From positions 11,617 through 75,616 of the forward strand of contig NZ_LYPB01000080.1 of NCBI RefSeq assembly GCF_001653565.1: DNA of 64,000 bases, given 5' to 3'. Numbering within the stretch: the first letter of the stretch is position 1; the number at the start of each line of letters is the position of its first letter. This document shows positions 9,039 to 17,925 of this stretch, piece after piece. Below the pieces are notes generated by a model. It searched no databases, was not told where the DNA came from, and saw only the letters and a list, made by a program, of their open reading frames with translations. This DNA comes from Paenibacillus oryzisoli. GTDB lineage: Bacteria; Bacillota; Bacilli; Paenibacillales; NBRC-103111. The position numbers were made by a program, and so were the translations under genes.

Positions 9039-10040
9039 ATGACATTAACCATTGGTTCATTAAAATCAAGTTCTGTTATCACAAGACATCCTGCTAACCC
9101 AATCCTTACAGCAGATTCCGTGCCCTATCCTACAGCGCTTACATTCAATGCAGGCGTTACCAAGTTCCAAGGACAATATATTATGGTATTCCGGAATGAT
9201 CATGGATCTATCCAAGATCAAACGATAGAACCTTCCCATACAACAGATCTAGGCCTTGCTTACAGCAAAGACGGCATCCATTGGGACGTACAGTCGAAAC
9301 CATGTTGGAAGTTATATGACGAGGAAATTACACGCGTGTATGACCCTCGACTAACGGTGATGGACGGACGCGTTTACATGTGTTTTGCAGTCGATACACG
9401 TCATGGAGTTCGAGGTGGAATTGCGGTAACGGATGATTTTGATTCATTTGAAATCTTGTCCATGTCAGCACCAGATAACCGAAATATGGTTCTGTTTCCT
9501 GAGAAAATTAACGGCAATTATGTACGCCTAGAGCGTCCTTTCCCGGTTTACAGCCGTGGCAAAGATCAATTTGATATATGGCTTTCACAGTCGCCTGATC
9601 TCAAATATTGGGGAGACACGGATCTCGTCCTAGGTGTTGAGCATGTACCGTATGCGAATGACAAAATTGGTCCTGCAGCGCCGCCGATTCGTACGTCCAA
9701 AGGATGGTTAACGACAATCCATGCTGTTGATATCGATCCCAATCGTGGGAAGAATGGCTGGGAACCAACGTGGAAAAAGCGCTACACAGCCGGTATTATG
9801 CTGCTTGATTTGGATAACCCGAAGAAGGTTGTCGGTCTCTATAAAGAACCATTACTTGCCCCTGAGGTTAGCTATGAAACAGATGGCGGCTTCCGTAATG
9901 ACGTTATTTTCCCAGGCGGTATGATTCTAGAAGATGATGGTGAAGTGAAAATCTACTATGGCGCAGCGGATACCGTTGAATGTTTGGCAACTGCGCATGT
10001 TGATGACTTGGTGAAATTATGTTTGGAAGGAAATAAATAG
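9039..10040 (+). CDS. GH130 beta-mannoside phosphorylase-type protein
   Basis: A 333-residue five-bladed beta-propeller of glycoside hydrolase family 130. Family landmarks are NPILTADSVPYPTALTFN, VFRNDHG, the proton-donor region RVYDPRLT, RLERPFPVY, and the phosphate-binding area around KIGPAAPPI. GH130 enzymes mostly phosphorolyse beta-1,4- or beta-1,2-linked mannosides to mannose 1-phosphate; the exact linkage cannot be read here. There is no signal peptide, so it is cytoplasmic. The ATG at 9039 has GAAGGAGG at ideal spacing and is preferred over an upstream in-frame ATG at 9009. It is divergent from an AraC regulator. Confidence 0.9.
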   Translation: MTLTIGSLKSSSVITRHPANPILTADSVPYPTALTFNAGVTKFQGQYIMVFRNDHGSIQDQTIEPSHTTDLGLAYSKDGIHWDVQSKPCWKLYDEEITRVYDPRLTVMDGRVYMCFAVDTRHGVRGGIAVTDDFDSFEILSMSAPDNRNMVLFPEKINGNYVRLERPFPVYSRGKDQFDIWLSQSPDLKYWGDTDLVLGVEHVPYANDKIGPAAPPIRTSKGWLTTIHAVDIDPNRGKNGWEPTWKKRYTAGIMLLDLDNPKKVVGLYKEPLLAPEVSYETDGGFRNDVIFPGGMILEDDGEVKIYYGAADTVECLATAHVDDLVKLCLEGNK

Positions 10041-10094
10041 CGCCTGTTGACTTTTGTCGATGAAGATGCAAGAATGAGTTAACTGAATGTTCGA

Positions 10095-10368
10095 ATTAAA
10101 TTCATTGACGAGAAAGAGTATAGGGAGCCCTTGATCCACAGAGAGTTGGCGCAGAGCTGAGAGCCAATGTTCAAGACTTCGTAGAAAATCCTCTCCGAGA
10201 AGGAAAGCTGAAGTAGGTAAGTAAGCTGACCCGGGTTCCAGCCGTTACTAAGGATGCGTATGATGGTACGTAGTTAGAGGTGTCGTAGGATTATGGTAGT
10301 CATAATCCCTACGGAACTAGGGTGGTATCGCGAGATGAAATCTCGTCCCTTATGGGACGGGATTTTTT
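10095..10368 (+). promoter_or_regulatory. T-box leader of isoleucyl-tRNA synthetase
   Basis: This region upstream of ileS carries the T-box core AGGGTGGTATCGCG (10319-10332), whose GGTG can pair with the tRNA acceptor end. An intrinsic terminator follows: a 9-bp stem (10341-10349 with 10354-10362, loop TTAT) and six T. GACGAGAAAGAGTA at about 10110 resembles the Stem I kink-turn and AGTA element. A possible isoleucine specifier ATC is at 10188-10190, but I could not fold Stem I with confidence. Uncharged tRNA-Ile would favour the antiterminator and switch the synthetase on. Confidence 0.9.
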
Positions 10369-10435
10369 GTGTTTTTCTAAGAACTTTCTCGTTAAGGTAT
10401 GAACATGAAGTGGAATGAATGAGAGGATGAGACCC

Positions 10436-13400
10436 ATGAGAAAAGTGGATGTGAAAGAGAAAGCAAGGACGCGAGAACTCCGAGTTCTTGAAGAGTGGAA
10501 ACGTAACGATACATTTCGCCAATCGATTGCAAACAGGGAGGGGAGTCCCAATTTTGTTTTCTATGAAGGCCCCCCAACAGCGAATGGTGAGCCGCATATC
10601 GGACATGTGTTAGGCCGCGTGATCAAAGATTTCATCGGACGTTACAAAACGATGTCAGGCTATCGTGTCGTTCGCAAAGCGGGGTGGGATACGCATGGAC
10701 TTCCCGTAGAGCTTGGTGTTGAGAAGAAGCTTGGTATCTCTGGCAAGCAGGAAATCGAATCGTATGGGGTCGCTGAATTCGTGGAGGCGTGTAAGCGCAG
10801 CGTTTTCGAATATGAGAAGCAGTGGCGTGAATTGACCGAGGGGATCGCTTACTGGACGGATATGGAGAATCCCTATGTCACATTAACCAATGATTATATC
10901 GAGAGTGTTTGGCACATTTTATCTACCATTCATGGGAAAGGACTGTTGTACAAAGGGCATCGCGTAAGCCCGTACTGTCCTGATTGTCAAACGACGCTAA
11001 GCTCACATGAAGTAGCCCAAGGCTATGAAGATGTGAAAGATTTAAGTGCCACTGTGAAATTCAGGAGTAAGCACGGGAATGAACATTTTCTTGCATGGAC
11101 GACAACACCATGGACGTTGCCTGCCAATGTCGCTTTAGCCGTCAATAAAGATCTCGATTATGTCAAAGTCAAACAGGATGGCGAAGTCTACATTGTTGCA
11201 AGCAATCTTGTGAGCAAGATCATGAAGGGAGAGTATGAGCTCCTATCTACGCATAAGGGGTCTGAATTTATTGGGACACCGTATGAGGCACCATTTGGTT
11301 ATGTCCAAGTGGCGAAGGGGCATATCGTCATAGATGCCGATTATGTGAGTGATTCCAGTGGTACGGGGATCGTGCATATTGCCCCAGCTCATGGGGAAGA
11401 CGATTATCGCACCGTACGTCAGCATGAATTGGATTTCGTGAATGTTGTGGATGCGAGAGGCCGTTATAATGACCAAATTTCAGAATTTGCCGGTCGTTTC
11501 GTGAAAGATTGTGATATCGATATTGTTAAAAGCTTAGCTGAACGAGGTTTGTTATTTTCTAAGGAACGTTACGAGCATAGCTATCCATTTTGTTGGCGTT
11601 GTAAATCACCGCTGCTCTATTACGCGACGGAGAGTTGGTTCATTCAAACAACAGCTATTAAAGATCAACTGATCGCAAATAACAGTAAAATCAATTGGTA
11701 TCCATCCCACTTGCGAGAAGGTCGATTTGGTAAGTTCTTAGACGAGTTAGTTGATTGGAATATCAGCAGGAATCGCTATTGGGGGACGCCGCTTAATGTT
11801 TGGGTTTGCGAAGACTGCAACGCCGAATATGCACCTCACAGTCATAAGGATCTTCGCGATCGCGCTACCGATCCGATAGCGGAAAATATGGAATTGCATA
11901 AGCCTTACGTGGATCACGTAAAGCTGCGCTGCGCTTGCGGTGGTACGATGCATAGAACCTCGGAAGTCATCGACGTGTGGTTCGATAGCGGATCCATGCC
12001 ATTTGCCCAGTATCATCAGCCATTTGAACACAAGGAACTGTTTCAAGAGCAGTATCCCGCGGATATGATCTGTGAGGGGATTGATCAGACGCGCGGCTGG
12101 TTTTTCAGTTTGTTGGCGGTCTCGACCTTGTACAATGGGCAAATCCCATATAAGTCCGTATTATCAACGGGGCATGTGCTCGATGAGAATGGACAAAAGA
12201 TGTCCAAAAGCAAGGGCAACGGGATTGATCCCTGGGAAATCATTAACGAATTTGGTACAGATGCATTTCGATGGGCGTTATTATCCGACAGTGCGCCATG
12301 GAGCAGTAAGCGATTCTCTAAACAGATTGTCGCAGAGGCGAAATCCAAAGTTATCGATACGATCAACAACACACATGCCTTCTATGCGTTGTATGCACAA
12401 ATCGACCAGTATGAACCCGATGACTTTCCGCAAATGACCTCCGTGAATGTGCTAGATCGGTGGATTTTGTCTAGGTTAAACAGCACCTTGCAACACGTTG
12501 TCAAAGGTTTGGAAATGAACGATTTCTTGAATCCCGCGAAGCAAATTGAAACTTTCGTAGATGAGCTCAGCAATTGGTATATCCGACGTTCGCGTGATCG
12601 CTTCTGGGGGAGTGTGTGGACATCTGATAAAATTGCAGCCTATCAGACCTTACATCATGTACTGTTAACACTCGCGCGATTAATTGCTCCCTACACACCG
12701 CTCATTGCGGATGATTTATATGCCAACCTGGGTGGCAAGGGAAGCGTGCATTTGACCGATTATCCGAGTATGGATGAATCGTTACACGATGTATCGTTAG
12801 AGAAGGAAATGGAAACGGTAAGGCAAATCGTAGAATTGGCTCGTAATATCCGGAAAGAGACGGGGATCAAAACCCGAATGCCGCTGTCAGCGTTATTGAT
12901 TTCGTTGGATGGTGCGTCAAACATCCGTGGATTTGAAGATATCATCCAAGATGAAATCAATGTGAAGTCGATACAACTCGTATCGAGTGATGCCGACTTC
13001 GTGCGCGTTACGTTGAAATTAAACTTGAAAGCAGCTGGTAAAAAGTTTGGGAAATTTGTAGGGCCGGTGCAAGCCTATCTGAAGCAGTTATCTGCGCTAG
13101 AAGCGCAATCCGTGGTAGACAATGGCTTCCTGGATATAGAGGTCGATGGTGAAAGCCTGCATATTCTGCTTGAGGAGCTTCTCACCCAGAAACAAGCGAG
13201 TGAAGGCTATGCTTCAGCAAGCCATAATCAAATGACCGTTGCCCTGAATACAACCCTGACTGAAGAGTTGGAACAGGAAGGGTTGGTTCGAGAAGTTATT
13301 CGAGCTATTCAGGATTATCGTAAAAAGAAGGGCCTTCCGATCGAAAAACGCATCGATCTTGTTCTGGATGTAGACGCACATGTTCATGCTGCATTAGTAC

Positions 13401-13516
13401 GATTTGACCATGTTTTACAAGAACATGTCCTACTGAACAGTGTTCGTTATGCAACTGAACCCAATATGGAATCCGTTTCGTACGGTGAAAGCAAGTTCAA
13501 CCTGCTAATTGTATAA
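10436..13516 (+). CDS. ileS: isoleucyl-tRNA synthetase, class 2-like (IleRS2)
   Basis: A 1026-residue class I synthetase that charges tRNA-Ile. HIGH is at residues 54-57 and KMSKS at 588-592, with the editing CP1 domain between (TTTPWTLPANVAL). It is ~100 residues longer than the usual bacterial IleRS1 and lacks the C-terminal cysteine zinc motif of that type, so it belongs to the eukaryote-like IleRS2 group, which is known to include mupirocin-tolerant enzymes. The HIGH motif is normal, not the altered GxHH form reported for hyper-resistant IleRS2. ATG 10436 is chosen for its GAGAGG; upstream in-frame ATGs at 10415 and 10427 are less well placed. Controlled by the T-box leader. Confidence 0.95.
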   Translation: MRKVDVKEKARTRELRVLEEWKRNDTFRQSIANREGSPNFVFYEGPPTANGEPHIGHVLGRVIKDFIGRYKTMSGYRVVRKAGWDTHGLPVELGVEKKLGISGKQEIESYGVAEFVEACKRSVFEYEKQWRELTEGIAYWTDMENPYVTLTNDYIESVWHILSTIHGKGLLYKGHRVSPYCPDCQTTLSSHEVAQGYEDVKDLSATVKFRSKHGNEHFLAWTTTPWTLPANVALAVNKDLDYVKVKQDGEVYIVASNLVSKIMKGEYELLSTHKGSEFIGTPYEAPFGYVQVAKGHIVIDADYVSDSSGTGIVHIAPAHGEDDYRTVRQHELDFVNVVDARGRYNDQISEFAGRFVKDCDIDIVKSLAERGLLFSKERYEHSYPFCWRCKSPLLYYATESWFIQTTAIKDQLIANNSKINWYPSHLREGRFGKFLDELVDWNISRNRYWGTPLNVWVCEDCNAEYAPHSHKDLRDRATDPIAENMELHKPYVDHVKLRCACGGTMHRTSEVIDVWFDSGSMPFAQYHQPFEHKELFQEQYPADMICEGIDQTRGWFFSLLAVSTLYNGQIPYKSVLSTGHVLDENGQKMSKSKGNGIDPWEIINEFGTDAFRWALLSDSAPWSSKRFSKQIVAEAKSKVIDTINNTHAFYALYAQIDQYEPDDFPQMTSVNVLDRWILSRLNSTLQHVVKGLEMNDFLNPAKQIETFVDELSNWYIRRSRDRFWGSVWTSDKIAAYQTLHHVLLTLARLIAPYTPLIADDLYANLGGKGSVHLTDYPSMDESLHDVSLEKEMETVRQIVELARNIRKETGIKTRMPLSALLISLDGASNIRGFEDIIQDEINVKSIQLVSSDADFVRVTLKLNLKAAGKKFGKFVGPVQAYLKQLSALEAQSVVDNGFLDIEVDGESLHILLEELLTQKQASEGYASASHNQMTVALNTTLTEELEQEGLVREVIRAIQDYRKKKGLPIEKRIDLVLDVDAHVHAALVRFDHVLQEHVLLNSVRYATEPNMESVSYGESKFNLLIV

Positions 13517-13529
13517 TGTGATTGTAGGA

Positions 13530-13568
13530 ATAGGGTAGAACGCCAGCGGCGTCTGCCCTATTTCTGTT
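13530..13568 (+). terminator. terminator of ileS
   Basis: A GC-rich hairpin, AGGGTAGaACGCC / GGCGTctGCCCT with loop AGC, lies 14 bases after the ileS stop and is followed by ATTTCTGTTT. Confidence 0.8.
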
Positions 13569-13755
13569 TAGTAGAGAGCGTTCGACAATGACTAACTCTC
13601 AGATGCTCTATGTCCGCGAGTTGCCGTAATGTAAATTGAGAATGAAAATGTTCATGAATGTAGTGAGCAGATTTTCCGATGCGATTGTGATGGGTGGACA
13701 AAGCTGACTTGGTTTGATGTACTGTTCGTCCGGTCAGCGTGAGTAATGAGATCAA
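13558..13755 (-). pseudogene. AraC-type DNA-binding domain remnant
   Basis: A 65-codon minus-strand frame contains KSAHYIHEHFHSQFTLRQLA and then SHCRTLSTKQ, which is the first helix-turn-helix of an AraC/XylS regulator (compare the usual YIHEHY-LTLEDLA-SHFSRLFKK pattern). It stops right where the second helix-turn-helix should begin, and the N-terminal ligand domain is missing. It overlaps the ileS terminator. It is read as a decayed gene fragment. Confidence 0.55.
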
Positions 13756-13872
13756 GTGGGGAATCGCATCTAGTTGGAGAAGATTAAATCATCGTTTCGC
13801 GGCAACTAAGTCACATTTCCACTTCACCTACAATATGATGGGTCTAGACATATACTCAATTGAGGTGAGCGA

Positions 13873-14316
13873 ATGGCAGTCGTAAAAGCTAGAAAGCAGG
13901 ATATTGATATGTTGGCAAGGTTGCTTCGAGCAGAAGCGGAGACTGAAGGCGAAAACGGTATGCTGCTTGTTGGAAATGTTGGGATAAATCGAATAAGAGC
14001 CAATTGCTCTGATTTCAAAAATCTCCGGACTATTCCCCAAATGATCAATCAGCCGCATGCGTTTGAAGCGTTGCAGCACGGTTTGTACTATCAAAACGCC
14101 AGAGAAAGAGAGCGGCGGCTTGCACAAAGAGCTGTAAATGGGGAGCGGATATGGCCAGGTAAGTTCTCCCTCTGGTATTTCCGCCCAGGAACGTTCGACA
14201 ATCCTGGCCCATGCCCGGATACATGGTATAATCAGCCGAAGGCGGGACGCTATAAGAAGCACTGTTTCTATGAGCCAACCGCGAAAGAATGTTCAAATGT
14301 CTATAATACGTTCTAG
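13873..14316 (+). CDS. cwlJ: spore cortex-lytic enzyme CwlJ
   Basis: A 147-residue cell wall hydrolase of the SleB/CwlJ (hydrolase_2) family, matching the short CwlJ form with no peptidoglycan-binding domain or signal peptide. Visible landmarks are LARLLRAEAETEGENGMLLVGNVGINR with the catalytic Glu, QMINQPHAFEA, and the C-terminal GKFSLWYFRPG and KKHCFYEPT. CwlJ sits in the spore coat region and breaks down cortex peptidoglycan during calcium-dipicolinate-triggered germination. GAGGTG precedes the ATG. It is expected to be a late mother-cell gene, though I did not confirm a sigma-E promoter. Germination receptor genes lie 6 kb downstream. Confidence 0.92.
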   Translation: MAVVKARKQDIDMLARLLRAEAETEGENGMLLVGNVGINRIRANCSDFKNLRTIPQMINQPHAFEALQHGLYYQNARERERRLAQRAVNGERIWPGKFSLWYFRPGTFDNPGPCPDTWYNQPKAGRYKKHCFYEPTAKECSNVYNTF

Positions 14317-14346
14317 GGATGGAAATAGACTCATACGACATGAAGA

Positions 14347-14380
14347 AAGAGCTGCCCATGGACAGCTCTTTTCGTTTTTC
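14347..14380. terminator. bidirectional terminator between cwlJ and next gene
   Basis: Stem AAGAGCTG/CAGCTCTT (14347-14354 with 14363-14370) followed by TTCGTTTTT, with AAAG on the other side. It lies between the convergent cwlJ and phosphodiester glycosidase genes. Confidence 0.75.
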
Positions 14381-15470
14381 ACTTATTATTTAAATGATGT
14401 TGCTCCGCGAGATAACCTGGGTTGTCATAAGCACCGCCGGGATCAATGTCGGTTACACCATCCCAAATATTCTCAACTTTAACCTGATCCGGGTGTTCAA
14501 AAATAAGAAGACCAGAAGGCAGTCTTCTTTCGCCATAACGGCTGGATGGATGCGTAATGAGATCATTCCCGACAACCATCTCCGAAGAGGCACCACCATC
14601 TAAGAAACCGGCATTGACACAGCCTTCTTTCAGTAGAAGGTCTTGAACATCTTTGAGAGAAGCGCCAATACTTTTGGTTTGACGTCCGTCAATAACGATC
14701 ATGATAATTACGCCATCCGCCCGTTGTCCAATGGCTGTCCGCGGGTTAAGACCATCACCAATGATGGGAAGTGCTTTCCCATTAGCAATAATGCGAGGAT
14801 AGAAGGATACAGCGTCAGTCACATGCAAGGCTAATAATTCATCAATCGAATATTTCCCTATAAGTAATTTCCCCTTGTCGAACGCCACGACTTGTTGAGG
14901 AACAGTCCCGTCAACGCTTGTATACAATATTTGGCCTCCAGACATAATAACCCCAATGGGAGCAAATCCGTTGCCGAGTCCTTGCGGGTCATCGAAACCT
15001 CCACCGTTGATACCGGCAAGCGCTCCAGTACGATTCACCATCGAGCTGATCGTTTCTCCTTGACCTACTTTACTAGGAACTACTACACGAATAGCCCTTG
15101 GATCGTAGACAATCATTTTTTTACCGATCCAGCCACGACCAGCAATATCTTCAACATCAATGAGCTTACCATCTTGTTTCTGAATCGTAATGGCATTCAA
15201 ATCCTGCTTTTCAATAGCGTTATTTTCACTCATTTGTTGGACATTTTGAATCATTTCATCCCGTTTCTTCACTCCTACAAAAATCCACGCCCACTCCCGA
15301 TGCTGGGTAGCGATAAACGTATCAGCAAGGAACAGGCGGATTCTCGATCCTGGTGGAGTAAAGAATAGAAAGCTTAAGGATAGCGATCCAAGAATGATAC
15401 AAATGAATATGGAACGTTTCAGCCAGCTCGCGCTTTGCTCATGTTTGTAAGTAATTCCTGCTAGCTTCAT
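14379..15470 (-). CDS. phosphodiester glycosidase (NAGPA/DUF2233) family membrane protein
   Basis: A 363-residue protein with one N-terminal membrane helix (about residues 19-39) and a large extracytoplasmic domain. The family core is visible as VNRTGALAGINGGGFDDPQG, SFYPRIIANGK, NPRTAIGQRADGVIIMIVIDGR and AGFLDGGASSEMVV. This fold includes the human uncovering enzyme NAGPA and bacterial proteins often labelled exopolysaccharide biosynthesis protein; it probably cleaves a sugar phosphodiester in the envelope. The exact substrate is unknown. The ATG has only a weak upstream GTAGG. Confidence 0.85.
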   Translation of the reverse strand: MKLAGITYKHEQSASWLKRSIFICIILGSLSLSFLFFTPPGSRIRLFLADTFIATQHREWAWIFVGVKKRDEMIQNVQQMSENNAIEKQDLNAITIQKQDGKLIDVEDIAGRGWIGKKMIVYDPRAIRVVVPSKVGQGETISSMVNRTGALAGINGGGFDDPQGLGNGFAPIGVIMSGGQILYTSVDGTVPQQVVAFDKGKLLIGKYSIDELLALHVTDAVSFYPRIIANGKALPIIGDGLNPRTAIGQRADGVIIMIVIDGRQTKSIGASLKDVQDLLLKEGCVNAGFLDGGASSEMVVGNDLITHPSSRYGERRLPSGLLIFEHPDQVKVENIWDGVTDIDPGGAYDNPGYLAEQHHLNNK

Positions 15471-15634
15471 GATAATAAGTGCCTACTTTCTGCATTTTTC
15501 GAATCGGATAAGGCTAGTATAAGTATACAAAATGAACCTGTAGCAAAGCTGAAAATAAGCTTAAAAACCACCATTTGAAGCCGAGTAAATAGATCCAATT
15601 ATGCCAAATCATTCTTCAACCGCGTTGTAAGACA

Positions 15635-15660
15635 CAAAAGGCCACCCTGATGGGCAGCCA
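15635..15660 (-). terminator. terminator of the catalase gene
   Basis: On the minus strand GGCtGCCC-ATCA-GGGtgGCC is followed by TTTTG, directly after the catalase stop codon. Confidence 0.65.
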
Positions 15661-15670
15661 ATCCGGCGTA

Positions 15671-17056
15671 CTAACCTTTGTTCTGAAGCTGAATTCGACC
15701 TGAAACCTTGGTTGCTAATTCTTGCGACGCCTGGTTAAGATATGTTAGGACAATATGTTGGAGGTCGGTGGATATACGAGCTAGATCGGCAGCAAGATTC
15801 TCTACCAAGTGTTCTTGTTGAATAGGTGGAAGGGAGTTATAATACTGACCTGCTTGTGTAAAATTATCTGGATTAGGTATATCCGATCGAATGAGGCGAC
15901 CTTCAACATATCTACCCTCACCACTGGTCTCGAGCGAACGGGGAGTCCAGTTGGTCTGATGGTTAATGGGAAGCTTACGGAAATCGGATCCCAGGCGATG
16001 ACGCTGTGAATCCCAGTATATATTCGTGCGTCCTTGCAGCATTTTATCGTCCGACAATTCGGCTCCTTCTAATAGATTCGCGGGAGAAAAAGCAATTTTC
16101 TCGACTTGCTCCATATAGTTATCTGGATTACGATTCAGAATAAGCCGCCCTACAGGCATTAATGGGAACTGTCTTTCATCCCAAACTTTCGTATCGTCTA
16201 GCGGATCGTAGGACAACTTGGCACCATCGTCCGGGTTCATTAATTGAACATACAGCCCATATTCAACCGTTCTACCTGAGGCTAGCGTATCAAAGAGGTC
16301 CTTACCAGCATAATCGGGATTTTCACCAGCTAACGTAGCCGCTTCGCGGTTATCAATAACCTGTCTGCCTGCTAAAGGGTACCAGTGATATTTCACCAAT
16401 GTACGAATGCCTAGTTCGTTTCGCCAGACATACGTGTTAACGCTATGACCTGGCATATGGCGGAAACTCTTGATGGTTCCAGCATCCGAATATAGTTGAA
16501 CAAGGAAATGAGTCGCTTCTGGCGCGCGTGCGATGAAGCTCCAGAATCGTTCAGGATCAATCAAATTATTAACGGGTGAAGGCAAGAAGGCTTTGATCGA
16601 CTCAGGAAACCGAATTGCATCCCGAACAGAGAACACAGGAATATGATTGCATAACAAATCGAATACGCCTTGTTCCGTATAAAACTTCGTAGAGAAACCA
16701 CGTACGTTGCGAGACGTATCCGGTGTACCTTTATTGCTAACTGCAAGGGAAAAGCGGACCGTAACAGGAACTTGCTGACCTGGTTGTTGTAGAAAGTGAA
16801 GCTTCGTATAAGGTGTCATTGCATTCACAGTCTGAAAGTATCCAAAAGCACCATAACCTTTCACATGAACAGGTCTTTCTAGAATCTTGGTATGTACGAA
16901 AGTCTCTAAGGTTTCATGTAAGATACTATCTTGTTCCAAGACAGGCCCTTGATAACCAACGCTTTGGGAATGAAATTTCGCAGGTGCGTCTCCTGACCAT
17001 TCAGAAGAACCGTTAGGGTGTATAGGTTTTGGCGGCAAACCTCTGTTATCTTCCAT
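15671..17056 (-). CDS. heme catalase
   Basis: A 461-residue monofunctional catalase that converts hydrogen peroxide to water and oxygen. The distal His is in RPVHVKGYGAFGYF, the distal Asn in LCNHIPVFSVRDAI, and the proximal heme-ligand Tyr in GRTNIYWDSQRHRLG. The last motif differs from the usual RLFSYxDTQRHRLG, and the overall sequence is rather diverged, but all catalytic residues are kept. It is the small-subunit type, with no C-terminal flavodoxin-like domain. AGGAGG precedes the ATG. It is divergent from a TetR gene, and a possible minus-strand -10 TATAAT (17151-17156) places its promoter next to the TetR operator, so shared control is plausible. Confidence 0.9.
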   Translation of the reverse strand: MEDNRGLPPKPIHPNGSSEWSGDAPAKFHSQSVGYQGPVLEQDSILHETLETFVHTKILERPVHVKGYGAFGYFQTVNAMTPYTKLHFLQQPGQQVPVTVRFSLAVSNKGTPDTSRNVRGFSTKFYTEQGVFDLLCNHIPVFSVRDAIRFPESIKAFLPSPVNNLIDPERFWSFIARAPEATHFLVQLYSDAGTIKSFRHMPGHSVNTYVWRNELGIRTLVKYHWYPLAGRQVIDNREAATLAGENPDYAGKDLFDTLASGRTVEYGLYVQLMNPDDGAKLSYDPLDDTKVWDERQFPLMPVGRLILNRNPDNYMEQVEKIAFSPANLLEGAELSDDKMLQGRTNIYWDSQRHRLGSDFRKLPINHQTNWTPRSLETSGEGRYVEGRLIRSDIPNPDNFTQAGQYYNSLPPIQQEHLVENLAADLARISTDLQHIVLTYLNQASQELATKVSGRIQLQNKG

Positions 17057-17158
17057 TATTCAACCTCCTGTTATTGCACTGATTTAGATCGTTATGCGGG
17101 CATTTCAACATTTATGCCAATCACCACATACAATTTGTTGCTGCTGCAAAATTATAGG

Positions 17159-17187
17159 TTGACATCCTATCTACTAAAAGGTAGAAT
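17159..17187 (+). promoter_or_regulatory. promoter of the TetR gene
   Basis: A consensus -35 TTGACA (17159-17164), a 17-bp spacer and TAGAAT (17182-17187). The spacer is almost wholly occupied by the TetR operator. Only six bases separate the -10 from the ATG at 17194, so the predicted transcript starts at or next to the start codon. Confidence 0.8.
17166..17185. promoter_or_regulatory. TetR operator, site 1
   Basis: The 20-mer CCTATCTACTAAAAGGTAGA lies between the -35 and -10 of the tetR promoter. Its reverse complement matches site 2 (17803-17822) at 18 of 20 positions. This is the expected autoregulatory site, and it may also cover the divergent catalase promoter. Confidence 0.8.
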
Positions 17188-17193
17188 AACAAC

Positions 17194-17772
17194 ATGACCA
17201 AAACAACTAACAGCAAAAACACGTCAGAACTTATTCTTGACACAGCACAAGCGTTTGTCCAGCAGTATGGGTTCAATGGATTCAGTTATTCGCATATTGC
17301 GGAAAAAGTAGGTATACGTAATGCCAGTATTCATTATTATTTCCCGAATAAGGAGGATTTGGGAGAAGCTCTGATTGCTCGTTATCTCAGAAATTTCAAC
17401 CATTTCGTTGCTGGAATCGATGCTGAAATAACGAATCATATCGAGAAGTTACGCAAATTCATCTTACTTTACAGTGGACCTGTTCAGGCTTATTGCGCTT
17501 GTCTGAGTGTCATGTTATCAACAGACTTAGCAACATTATCAGGCAAAGTACAGGTCGGGCTATCCCAGTTCTTCACGGCTAATCTAGAGTGGTTGGCACG
17601 GGTGTTAGAGGACGGACGGCGTGAAGGCCAACTACATTTTGAAGGGGCCGCGGATGTTCAAGCACACCAATTTCTAGCTGCGCTTCAAGGTGCGCAACTA
17701 TTGGCAAGAAGTTTCCACGATATAAGCAAGTATGAGAAGATAGCAGCAGGATTACTATCCGCTTTAGTTTGA
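17194..17772 (+). CDS. TetR-family transcriptional repressor
   Basis: A 192-residue regulator. The N-terminal helix-turn-helix is clear (NGFSYSHIAEKVGIRNASIHYYFPNKEDLGEAL condensed around residues 28-60). The C-terminal ligand domain contains a Cys pair (YCACLS) that might sense electrophiles or oxidants; that is inference. It is flanked by two matching operators, one inside its own promoter and one before a four-gene oxidoreductase unit, so it probably controls both and perhaps the divergent catalase. No ribosome binding site can lie on the predicted transcript, suggesting leaderless translation. There is no alternative start codon before the conserved domain. Confidence 0.9.
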   Translation: MTKTTNSKNTSELILDTAQAFVQQYGFNGFSYSHIAEKVGIRNASIHYYFPNKEDLGEALIARYLRNFNHFVAGIDAEITNHIEKLRKFILLYSGPVQAYCACLSVMLSTDLATLSGKVQVGLSQFFTANLEWLARVLEDGRREGQLHFEGAADVQAHQFLAALQGAQLLARSFHDISKYEKIAAGLLSALV

Positions 17773-17802
17773 AAAAGAAGGCGGATTATTTTTTGAGAAA
17801 TG

Positions 17803-17822
17803 TCTACCTTTTAGTAGGTAGA
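17803..17822. promoter_or_regulatory. TetR operator, site 2
   Basis: TCTACCTTTTAGTAGGTAGA has perfect 7-bp arms TCTACCT/AGGTAGA around six bases. It is the better palindrome of the pair and lies 104 bases before the NIPSNAP gene, upstream of a TTGACG promoter. Confidence 0.8.
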
Positions 17823-17882
17823 TGGATATATCAATAGAAATTAGAGGATACAATATGAGTTTGCACAAAGTACAAGATAGTG

Positions 17883-17909
17883 TTGACGCGATTGTGGTAA
17901 CACTATAAT
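17883..17909 (+). promoter_or_regulatory. candidate promoter of the NIPSNAP operon
   Basis: TTGACG (17883-17888) and TATAAT (17904-17909) are only 15 bp apart; reading the -10 as the overlapping TAATAA gives 17 bp. It leads directly into AAGGAGG and the ATG at 17926. Confidence 0.5.
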
Positions 17910-17925
17910 AAGGAGGTGAGAAGAC

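Noticed and set aside
13820..13860. sigma-E promoter for cwlJ
   Set aside because: CATATACT resembles a -10, but I could not find a convincing -35 at the right distance, so it is not listed as a feature.
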